A DNA stretch of 64,000 nt from Thalassotalea_B piscium_A (GTDB lineage Bacteria; Pseudomonadota; Gammaproteobacteria; Enterobacterales; Alteromonadaceae). The number at the start of each line of letters is the position of its first letter. Positions within the stretch are counted from its first letter, which is position 1. Both the position numbers and the translations under genes were made by a program. Location of the stretch: assembly GCA_049347715.1 (NCBI GenBank), contig CP186339.1, positions 2,356,001 to 2,420,000 of the forward strand, written 5' to 3'. Below, in pieces: positions 53,578 to 62,010 of the stretch. The notes beneath the pieces were generated by a model, which worked only from the letters and a program-made list of their open reading frames with translations, was not told where the DNA came from and did not search any database.

Positions 53578-56364
53578 CTAAAACTTGGCTGAAACACCTA
53601 TTTGGAAACGACGACCAGCATATTGCAGTTTAGTAACTCGTTCTCTGACATCGGCATATTCAAGGATATATTCATCGGTAACATTGATAATTTCAGCATT
53701 AACCGTAAAATTCTCATTAATGTCATAAGAGGTGCTAAAATCTAGCTGTCCGTAATCATCTGCATGTTTAGGTAAACCACCACCAACTTCACTTTGACGT
53801 TGAATTAAAAAAGCTTCACGCCAGTTATAAGCAATACGAGCTTGAAAACCGTCATTATCATAGAAAGCAATAATGTTATAAGCATTACTCGAAAAGCCTT
53901 CAACACCACTACCCGGTGACATTACGCCTTCTTGTTCAAATATATCCGCTTCACCATCAGTGCTGTCGGTATAAGTATAATTTGCCTGTATACCGAAGTT
54001 ACTCATCCAGCCAGGTAAATAATCAAAATAATGAAGCGCTGCAAACTCAATACCATTTAATTTTACACCACTGCGATTACTTTTTTGCGTAACGGTTTCG
54101 CGAACGTCCCAGTCATCAGTACCATCAAAATCTCTATCGACATCAAAGCCTGAATCTTGCACAAAGGTTTGAGTAGAGATCCAACTACTAAAATCTTTGT
54201 TAAAAAAGTTAATACTATAGGTATTACCATTTTCTTGGTAATACTCAAAAGCAAGATCAAACTGTGTTGCTAAATAAGGGTCTAAATAAGGGTTTCCTTG
54301 GTTTCTGCTATATTCAGTTAACCGTACACCAGAAACAGACATATTAACGCCAATATCTTCTAATGCAGCGCGAGTCATCACTTTGGCAGCAGAGCCTTTG
54401 ATATAAAAACCATTATTGAAATCTAAACTTATATTGGCACTTGGTAAAAACTCTTGAGAAGAAGACTCAGCATCAGTATAAACGGGATCTGAAGTGCTAA
54501 TAATAATCTTCTCACCATCGTCTTTTACTGTATCATCCATTGTCACATCAAGTACTTGTATTGCAAAGCCTTTAGAAGTATTTGTGGAGTCAACATAACG
54601 AAAACCGACATTACCCGTCCACATAAAAGTATCGTTTTCGCCCTCTAAATTTAATTGAGTATATAAAGCCAGAATTTCTTCCGTATTTTCAACCGAAGCA
54701 TTAGGTACTAGATCATTTCGTCCCCAATTATTATCTTGAGAGAGATCTTTCATGGCGGTGGTATAATCAGCTAAACTATTAATAAAAATAAAATTTCGCG
54801 GAAAATTGCCATTTACATCAGACAAGAAATTGCCACCTGAATTAACTGAAAACAAGCTATCATCTAAATCTAACAAGGTGCCACAAGTATTCACTACAGC
54901 AGAACCACATTGACTATTGTCTGAATTATATTGGTTTAATGATTTTTTTCTATCCGTATACGACACACCAAAATCAACACTACTCATTACACCAGAGTTT
55001 ATCGCGTAACTGGCATTAAATTTAGTTTCTAACACTTTATCATCAAGTTCATCTCGGGATAGTCGGTTCCAGTGTCCTTTTACACCCGCGGGATCATTCC
55101 ATGCAATGCTAGAGTCAATATTAATTACATCAGAACCACGACTATCAAACGAAATATAATCAGAGTCGTTCAATCCTGCTGCATTGATAATATTAGGCAC
55201 ATATTGTTCTAAGCGCGGCTCTGATTCAGCTTTTGAATAAGAAATGTCGGCTTCATAAGTCCAATCACCTTTATAGGCAAGTAAGTTATACCCTACCGAT
55301 AGTGTTTTAGATGTTTCTGCGCGTGTTTGAAATAATCCATCTAACGGATCAGCACTTTTACGTGCAGCCAAAATAGTGTTATTTTCTGAAACAACCAGAT
55401 CTTCAAAACCATCTCGATGCAATGGCGCTTGCATACCGTTACTGAATGCATCTCTATCAAAGTCAGTATAAAAAACATCTAGTGTGTGGGTCATGTCTTC
55501 TGTTGGTGCATACTGCAAAGTAAGATTGGCACTGCTACGCGTACGCTCTTCATTATCAGTCATATACTGTGCACGTCCTGGATACCATAATGTTCCTGAC
55601 GTTACCGCATTACCGCTTTCATCAACTATTGGCCCAGGTGCTCTTTGAATGTCATCCGCTTGAACATTATCCCAATACGCTGTTTCATGTGCATCGATTC
55701 GGTTTTCCGTTTCTGTATGTGAAAATCCAAATAAAAAACCAAACTTATTATCATCAAAGGTATTACTATAGATTCCAGACACTTGCGGTGTTAATTTTTC
55801 AGCGAGGTCGTTATATTTGAAATTAACTGAGCCGGCAATGTGTTCACCAGGACTCGTCAATGGTCGAGCAGTATTAACCGTGACATAAGAACCAATACCA
55901 CCTTCTGCGATATTTGCTCGTGATGCTTTGATGACATCAGCTCCAGAAATCAATTCTGACGGTAAGACTTGGAAATCAAATTCTCGACCACGTTCAGACG
56001 TAGCTAACGTACGATTATTTAATTTCACCGCATTAAATTTAGGACCTAAACCTCGTACAGTAATCGCCGTTCCTTCACCATTTGTTCGTGAGATCATTAC
56101 GCCACTAATACGTTGTAATGACTCTGCAACATTTTGGTCGGGAAACTTGCCTATATCTTCTGCAACGATACTATCTTGTATAGATGAGGCGTCTTTTTTT
56201 AATGCCATTGACTCATTTAAACTACTACGAATCCCCCTAACCTCTATTACTTCAACATTATCTTTCTTGGCATTTGCTCCAGTTTCTTCTGCAAAAACGT
56301 AGCTTGAACTTAATGCCGCTGAAACAGCCAATGCAACTGGTAAAAAACTAAACTTATCTTTCAT
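53578..56364 (-). CDS. TonB-dependent receptor
   Basis: 928 residues. Signal peptide ending ..SSYVFAEE, then VEVIEVRG and a plug domain with DIGKFPDQNVAESLQRISGVMISR, TVRGLGPKFN and GGIGSYVTVNT. Same class as the receptor at 39584-42355 (VAESLQRI...GKFPD block), so the two are paralogous. Barrel ends IGVSAKF. RBS GGGGGAG. A TTGTCAACAA dyad lies about 240 bp upstream, linking it to the sugar locus. Ligand unknown. Confidence 0.92.
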   Translation of the reverse strand: MKDKFSFLPVALAVSAALSSSYVFAEETGANAKKDNVEVIEVRGIRSSLNESMALKKDASSIQDSIVAEDIGKFPDQNVAESLQRISGVMISRTNGEGTAITVRGLGPKFNAVKLNNRTLATSERGREFDFQVLPSELISGADVIKASRANIAEGGIGSYVTVNTARPLTSPGEHIAGSVNFKYNDLAEKLTPQVSGIYSNTFDDNKFGFLFGFSHTETENRIDAHETAYWDNVQADDIQRAPGPIVDESGNAVTSGTLWYPGRAQYMTDNEERTRSSANLTLQYAPTEDMTHTLDVFYTDFDRDAFSNGMQAPLHRDGFEDLVVSENNTILAARKSADPLDGLFQTRAETSKTLSVGYNLLAYKGDWTYEADISYSKAESEPRLEQYVPNIINAAGLNDSDYISFDSRGSDVINIDSSIAWNDPAGVKGHWNRLSRDELDDKVLETKFNASYAINSGVMSSVDFGVSYTDRKKSLNQYNSDNSQCGSAVVNTCGTLLDLDDSLFSVNSGGNFLSDVNGNFPRNFIFINSLADYTTAMKDLSQDNNWGRNDLVPNASVENTEEILALYTQLNLEGENDTFMWTGNVGFRYVDSTNTSKGFAIQVLDVTMDDTVKDDGEKIIISTSDPVYTDAESSSQEFLPSANISLDFNNGFYIKGSAAKVMTRAALEDIGVNMSVSGVRLTEYSRNQGNPYLDPYLATQFDLAFEYYQENGNTYSINFFNKDFSSWISTQTFVQDSGFDVDRDFDGTDDWDVRETVTQKSNRSGVKLNGIEFAALHYFDYLPGWMSNFGIQANYTYTDSTDGEADIFEQEGVMSPGSGVEGFSSNAYNIIAFYDNDGFQARIAYNWREAFLIQRQSEVGGGLPKHADDYGQLDFSTSYDINENFTVNAEIINVTDEYILEYADVRERVTKLQYAGRRFQIGVSAKF

Positions 56365-57276
56365 TTTCTTACTCCCCCTAATGATTATTTAAAGTTCTTT
56401 TGTGTAGTAAAAAAGTACACTTTTCCTTGAAATTCAGTTTCACCATTTATATTTTTTTAATAGTGAAACTAAGTACTCCTCCAAAATAGATTTAGTTATG
56501 AACCTCTAAATAAGAGTGCTTATTATTTTTTTGATCTAGCACAAATATTTAGACTTTTAACTATGCTATTGCAGTGGGGGTTGGAAAACTAACAAGATAT
56601 TGTCAACAAACATCATAAATCGCGCATTTATTAAATTAAAAACCATTTTTGTAGTGTTTAATGAAAAATTCACAAAATGACTATCAATGCTTTGTAAATG
56701 ACAAACAGACAAAGATAAAACATAAGCCCTTGTTTGTATTGCACTATTTAATTATATTTACAGGTGGCTTGATGAAAAAATTAATAAAAATGAATAAAAT
56801 CATAGGGGAAAGGTAACAAAATAAACTAGCTTATCTTTGAAATAAATACCAAGAACTGGCGCTTAACATGATAAAAATCATAAAAAATATTCGGTTATTT
56901 GTCTGTTTTGAACGGCCCAAAAAACAACTATTTTGTACTTTGACTAAATCCCACTAAGTAAACTCGTCACTAGCATCACGTTTAGTGAACATTCATAACG
57001 CCCAAAAAATATATGATTAACATTATCATAAATAAAATATCGATAACCTTAGGTAGTCATATCACATAGGATACTTAAAATATCTTTGTAAAATATTGTT
57101 TCATATTAATATTTTATCTATTTTTTCAACTATATTAACTATACATTTGTAGTTAAATTTAAAACAGTTAACCGAATAAATTTACATGTTTAGTCTTAAA
57201 GGTTAAGAATATTGACTAAACTTAGCTTAATACGTTGCACCAATCTTATTCCTACTTTTTATGGAGAAAGGTACTA
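56365..57276. other. Non-coding divergent promoter region, 0.9 kb
   Basis: Very AT-rich. It holds the promoters for the receptor (left) and acnA (right). The only element that stood out is TTGTCAACAA at 56600-56609; no RNA gene or coding frame was found. Confidence 0.5.
56600..56609. promoter_or_regulatory. TTGTCAACAA dyad upstream of the receptor gene
   Basis: Identical to 48233-48242 and one base from the pair at 42448 and 47187. It suggests that this receptor belongs to the same regulon. Confidence 0.45.
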
Positions 57277-59988
57277 ATGAACAATTCGATACAATCTCTA
57301 AAACAACTGACCATTAATGATGACGTTTGCCACTATTATAGTTTTGACAAGTTAGCAGAAAAATATGACCTGTCACGTTTACCATTTGCAGCCAAAATAC
57401 TGTTAGAAAATTTGTTGCGTCATGCCGATAGCGACTTTGTTCAAGAACAAGATATTGAAACCTTAGCAAAATGGGATGTAGATAATTGGCAGGATACTGA
57501 AATAGCTTTTGTTCCATCTCGTGTAATTTTACAAGATTTTACAGGCGTACCTGCGGTAGTTGATTTAGCCGCTATGCGTGATGCTATTGTAAAAATGGGT
57601 GGCGAAGCCGATAAAATTAACCCTTTAAATCCTGTAGAATTAGTTATTGACCATTCAGTAATGGTAGACGTTTCAGGTAGAGCTGATGCGTTAGAAAAAA
57701 ATACCGCCATAGAATTTCAACGTAACCACGAACGTTACCAATTTTTACGCTGGGGACAGCAAAGTTTCGATAACTTTAAAGTAGTTCCTCCCGGTCGAGG
57801 TATTGTTCATCAAGTGAATTTAGAATACTTAGCTAGAGTTGTATTCAAAAAAGAAGACAAAAACAATCTACTTTACCCTGACACTTTAGTTGGCACTGAT
57901 TCCCACACTACTATGATTAATGGCTTAGGTGTTCTCGGCTGGGGAGTGGGCGGTATAGAAGCTGAAGCGGCAATGCTAGGCCAACCAGTAACAATGCTGC
58001 TACCAGAAATTGTCGGTTTTGAATTAGTTGGTAAATTACCCGCAGGTACTACAGCAACAGATCTTGTTTTGACAGTCACAGAGCAACTTCGTGCTGCTGG
58101 TGTTGTTGGAAAATTTGTTGAGTTTTTTGGCTCTGGCCTTAACCAACTAAGCTTAGCCGACAGAGCGACTATTGCCAATATGGCACCAGAATATGGAGCG
58201 ACTTGTGGCATATTTCCAATTGATCATCAAACCATTGATTACTTAACACTCACAGGTCGAAGCCACGAGCATATTGAGCGAATAAAAGCTTATTTGAAGG
58301 CCATGGATATGTGGGGAACTGAGTCACAACAACATGCGGTTTATCACAGCCGTTTATCTTTACAACTCGAAACTGTTGTCCCTTCTATTGCAGGTCCTAA
58401 ACGTCCTCAAGATAGAATTTCTCTAGATAAAGCCGGTGCTGCCTATAAAGACTGGCTTGAATTACAAAACGTAACTACTCAAACGGTCAATGTTAAAAGT
58501 GAGACTGCTCAATCTTCCTCTTTGCTACCAACAAGTGATGGTATTCCTTGTCAGTTAGGGAGCAACGAATTCTTACTGCAACATGGGGCGGTTGTAATTG
58601 CAGCGATTACTAGTTGTACCAACACCTCTAATCCATCAGTATTAATTGCGGCAGGGTTATTAGCAAGAAATGCTCGCCAGCGAGGATTAAATGTTAAACC
58701 TTGGGTTAAAACCAGCTTTGCCCCTGGTTCACAAGTAGTTACCGACTATCTTAAAAAATCAGGATTAAATGAAGATTTAGATGCCCTAGGGTTTCAATTA
58801 GTAGGATATGGTTGTACAACCTGTATTGGTAATTCAGGGCCTTTACCTGCCGAAATTAGCCAAGCTATCCATCAAGGAAATTTATCAGTTACCTCAGTGT
58901 TATCTGGCAATCGTAATTTCGAAGGACGTATTCACCCAGAAGTACAAGCTAATTATTTAGCCTCCCCTCCTTTAGTTGTTGCTTATGCATTAGCAGGTAA
59001 CATGAAAATAGATATTACCACTGAATCGCTAGGTAATGATAAAACGGGGCAGCCAGTTTATTTACATGACATTTGGCCTGATGCTCAGGAAATTAAAGAC
59101 GTGATTGCCAATGCGATTGACAGCGCTATGTTTACTTCTCGTTATGCTGATGTTTATAGCGGAAATAAAGATTGGCAAGCAATGAAGGTAGTTCAAAGCC
59201 AAAAATATGATTGGCCTGATTCTACCTATGTGAAATTACCCCCATTTTTCAACAATATTAATAAGCAAATACCTAACGTTAGCCCAATTAAAGATGCCCG
59301 TTGTTTACTCAAACTTGGCGATAGTGTCACTACAGATCATATTTCACCTGCTGGCTCCATAGCCCTCGACAGCCCTGCCGCAGACTATTTACAAAGTGAA
59401 GGTGTGTCTGCAAAAGATTTTAATTCTTATGGTTCTAGAAGAGGGAATCATGAAGTAATGATGCGTGGTACTTTTGCCAATGTCCGTTTACGTAATTTAT
59501 TAGCACCAGGTACTGAAGGTTGTTGGACTCGTATGATGCCTTCGGGCGAGAAAATGAGTGTTTTTGATGCCGCTATGCAATATAACCAGCAACAAATACC
59601 TTCCATCGTATTAGCAGGAAAAGAATATGGTACTGGCAGTTCCCGTGACTGGGCCGCTAAAGGCCCTGCTTTATTAGGTGTAAAAGCAGTAATAGCACAA
59701 AGTTATGAACGTATTCATCGTTCCAACTTAGTTGGTATGGGTATATTACCTTTACAATTTATGCCCAATGAAAGTAGCGACTCTTTAAAATTAAGTGGAG
59801 AGGAACAATTTAGTATTCCTGCGGTTAATGCCGAACAAAAAACGGTAAAAATAACAGCTAAAGCAAAAGATGGTAGCGAAACAATATTTGAAGTTATGAT
59901 CCGTATTGATACACCAAATGAATTCAATTATTACCAACATGGAGGCATATTACACTACGTACTACGTAATTTAGCTGCCTCACACTAG
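57277..59988 (+). CDS. acnA: Aconitate hydratase A
   Basis: 903 residues from ATG 57277, with GGAGAAAGG upstream; the longer frame from 57235 is not supported. [4Fe-4S] ligands are in ITSCTNTSNPS and YGCTTCIGNSGP. The swivel domain has KEYGTGSSRDWAAKGP. Isomerises citrate to isocitrate in the TCA cycle; AcnA is usually the stress-stable form. Monocistronic, with a terminator just after it. Confidence 0.96.
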   Translation: MNNSIQSLKQLTINDDVCHYYSFDKLAEKYDLSRLPFAAKILLENLLRHADSDFVQEQDIETLAKWDVDNWQDTEIAFVPSRVILQDFTGVPAVVDLAAMRDAIVKMGGEADKINPLNPVELVIDHSVMVDVSGRADALEKNTAIEFQRNHERYQFLRWGQQSFDNFKVVPPGRGIVHQVNLEYLARVVFKKEDKNNLLYPDTLVGTDSHTTMINGLGVLGWGVGGIEAEAAMLGQPVTMLLPEIVGFELVGKLPAGTTATDLVLTVTEQLRAAGVVGKFVEFFGSGLNQLSLADRATIANMAPEYGATCGIFPIDHQTIDYLTLTGRSHEHIERIKAYLKAMDMWGTESQQHAVYHSRLSLQLETVVPSIAGPKRPQDRISLDKAGAAYKDWLELQNVTTQTVNVKSETAQSSSLLPTSDGIPCQLGSNEFLLQHGAVVIAAITSCTNTSNPSVLIAAGLLARNARQRGLNVKPWVKTSFAPGSQVVTDYLKKSGLNEDLDALGFQLVGYGCTTCIGNSGPLPAEISQAIHQGNLSVTSVLSGNRNFEGRIHPEVQANYLASPPLVVAYALAGNMKIDITTESLGNDKTGQPVYLHDIWPDAQEIKDVIANAIDSAMFTSRYADVYSGNKDWQAMKVVQSQKYDWPDSTYVKLPPFFNNINKQIPNVSPIKDARCLLKLGDSVTTDHISPAGSIALDSPAADYLQSEGVSAKDFNSYGSRRGNHEVMMRGTFANVRLRNLLAPGTEGCWTRMMPSGEKMSVFDAAMQYNQQQIPSIVLAGKEYGTGSSRDWAAKGPALLGVKAVIAQSYERIHRSNLVGMGILPLQFMPNESSDSLKLSGEEQFSIPAVNAEQKTVKITAKAKDGSETIFEVMIRIDTPNEFNYYQHGGILHYVLRNLAASH

Positions 59989-60013
59989 TTATAAGTACAT
60001 TTTAATCATAAAT

Positions 60014-60040
60014 ACAGGTCATATTATTGGCCTGTTTATT
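60014..60040 (+). terminator. Terminator of acnA
   Basis: Imperfect stem ACAGGTC / GGCCTGT (60014-60020, 60029-60035) with TTATTT after it. Confidence 0.65.
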
Positions 60041-60079
60041 TCACTAGATCACTTCAAAGTAATACAAAGTGATAGCCGA

Positions 60080-60292
60080 TTACTTTACTTGAATACCTTC
60101 TAACAACTTAATAATAGTGGGATTGTTATTTAATTGAGCTAAGTCGAGTAGATAACTTTTTTCAATTTCAATCATAGGATCTTTGGTCAGTAAATCTTTT
60201 ACCAACTGCTCCTCACCATTTACGATAGCAGTTTTTAATGCGGCAAAATTAGCAATACCTTGTGTGTTTTGATCTGTGTTATCAGTTACCAT
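60080..60292 (-). CDS. Small acidic protein, ankyrin-like (tentative)
   Basis: 70 residues with GGAG 8 bp before the ATG. ALKTAIVNGEEQLVKDLLTKDP and the following LLDLAQLNNNPTIIKLLEG look like one degenerate ankyrin-type helix pair. No function known. Confidence 0.55.
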   Translation of the reverse strand: MVTDNTDQNTQGIANFAALKTAIVNGEEQLVKDLLTKDPMIEIEKSYLLDLAQLNNNPTIIKLLEGIQVK

Positions 60293-60308
60293 TTATTAGC
60301 TCCATTAA

Positions 60309-60336
60309 TTTAGCGTTTTGAATTTAGCGTTTTGAA
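60309..60336. repeat. Tandem 14-bp repeat
   Basis: TTTAGCGTTTTGAA occurs twice in a row, directly upstream of the ankyrin-like gene. Nothing else was seen in the 250-bp gap to corA. Confidence 0.7.
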
Positions 60337-60541
60337 TATAGTAATCTAATATTAGCACCTTCATAGAAATATTGATGGCTACGTTTAAGATTACTTTTTA
60401 CTACGTTAGCTCGCATGCTTTAGCTTGCTATCATTGTTCAAGCGAGCTTGCCCCGAACAACTCATTCTATACAAGTACAATTGAATATATACAGAAGAAA
60501 ATATTGATAAGGTTTATTGATTGAAAGTATTTTATTTCTCG

Positions 60542-61744
60542 TTATTTTCTCCATAACCAGCCTCTACGTTTAAAGAAAAATAACATTCCAATGGTTAAAA
60601 CAGCAAACGTTCCCCAAATAGCGGGATATGCCCATTTCCAATTTAATTCCGGCATGTAATTAAAGTTCATTCCGTAAACGCCTGCGAGAAAGGTTAACGG
60701 AATAAATACCGACGCCATTATGGTTAACACCTTCATGATTTCATTCATTCTATTTGATACTGCCGACATATAAAGATCAGTTAAACTACTCGCCATTTCT
60801 CGATAAGACTCAATGATTTCAACAATCTGAATAGTATGTTCATATACATCGCGTAGAAAAGGTTTTGTTACTTCACCGATACGTTCATCTTCTCGGTACA
60901 ATTGATCAACAACCTCACGCATTGGCCAAAGAATACGTCGCAATAAAGATAATTCGCGCTTAACGGCGTGAATTCTATGTAAAACTTCTTGTGTTGGATT
61001 TTCTAATATCTCTAGCTCCAACTCTTCAAGTGTATCGCCGTATTGCTCTAAAACAGGAAAATAGTGATCAACTACAGCATCAAGTAAGGTATACAGTAAA
61101 TACCCTGCTCCATTTTTACGTATTCGAATATGCTCATTTTGTAAACGTTCACGAATAGGTTGCCATATATCCGCGGCTTTTTCCTGAAAGGTAATGAGTA
61201 CGTTATCATAAAGAAATAGACTTACTTGCTCACTATCAAGAGTGAGATCAACCAAGGTGTCGTCAGGATCTTTTTCTAAAAATCGTAATATGCGCAGCAC
61301 AACAAAGATGTGATCATCAAAAACTTCGGTGCGTGGTCGTTGTGGAATATGCAGCACATCTTCTGCCGCTAACGTATGGAACTCAAAATATTGTCTGAAC
61401 TGATTGATAACATAAGGATGTAAGTGACTCACATTTAACCATCTTACTTGTACCCACTCAGGTAGAGGCGCTTTAAGAAATTCATCTAGGTTAGAAATGT
61501 TGCCACTTTCAATTTTAGTCGCCGAGTAATCTATGAAGCTAATGGTCACACTACTAGGATCAGGAATGGAGAAATCATCCGCAAGATGATCAATACCAGG
61601 TAAATCACCAGGTATAGTTTGGGTTCTTTTATCTCCCCGAGCCACACCAGACAAACCTAAGGTTGAATGAAATAAGTTTTCTTCTTCTGCCGAAGTAGAA
61701 TCTTGTTTGCCTTGATTTTTCTTACGATGTTTAACTTTAGACAT
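60542..61744 (-). CDS. corA: CorA-family magnesium/cobalt transporter
   Basis: 400 residues from ATG 61744 (GGAG upstream; GTG two codons earlier is possible). The cytoplasmic funnel domain is followed by two C-terminal helices with the GMN selectivity motif in YGMNFNYMPEL. Mg2+ (and Co2+/Ni2+) uptake channel; expected to be a pentamer in the inner membrane. Confidence 0.92.
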   Translation of the reverse strand: MSKVKHRKKNQGKQDSTSAEEENLFHSTLGLSGVARGDKRTQTIPGDLPGIDHLADDFSIPDPSSVTISFIDYSATKIESGNISNLDEFLKAPLPEWVQVRWLNVSHLHPYVINQFRQYFEFHTLAAEDVLHIPQRPRTEVFDDHIFVVLRILRFLEKDPDDTLVDLTLDSEQVSLFLYDNVLITFQEKAADIWQPIRERLQNEHIRIRKNGAGYLLYTLLDAVVDHYFPVLEQYGDTLEELELEILENPTQEVLHRIHAVKRELSLLRRILWPMREVVDQLYREDERIGEVTKPFLRDVYEHTIQIVEIIESYREMASSLTDLYMSAVSNRMNEIMKVLTIMASVFIPLTFLAGVYGMNFNYMPELNWKWAYPAIWGTFAVLTIGMLFFFKRRGWLWRK

Positions 61745-61965
61745 ACTCACTCCTCAACAAAGCTGATCGTCATTTACTTATATAATAACTACTATCAACT
61801 TATATGTCTGATCCATTATCTACAAAGGTGATTGAACGATAAGAATAAAACTTAGCACATCGCCGCAATAACCTTAATGGGTAGTTTATCTTGTGTGGAT
61901 AAATTTATCTTTGAAATCTCATGCCTTAAACAACAATCATTTTTCAAATTATACCATTGTAGAAT

Positions 61966-61988
61966 ATTGGCACCTTAACGGTGCCAAT
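61966..61988 (-). terminator. Hairpin after the RND pump gene
   Basis: A perfect 9-bp stem ATTGGCACC / GGTGCCAAT (61966-61974, 61980-61988) 23 bp after the pump's stop codon. The T tail is weak on the minus strand. Confidence 0.55.
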
Positions 61989-62010
61989 AGAATGAAAACA
62001 TATTTGATTG

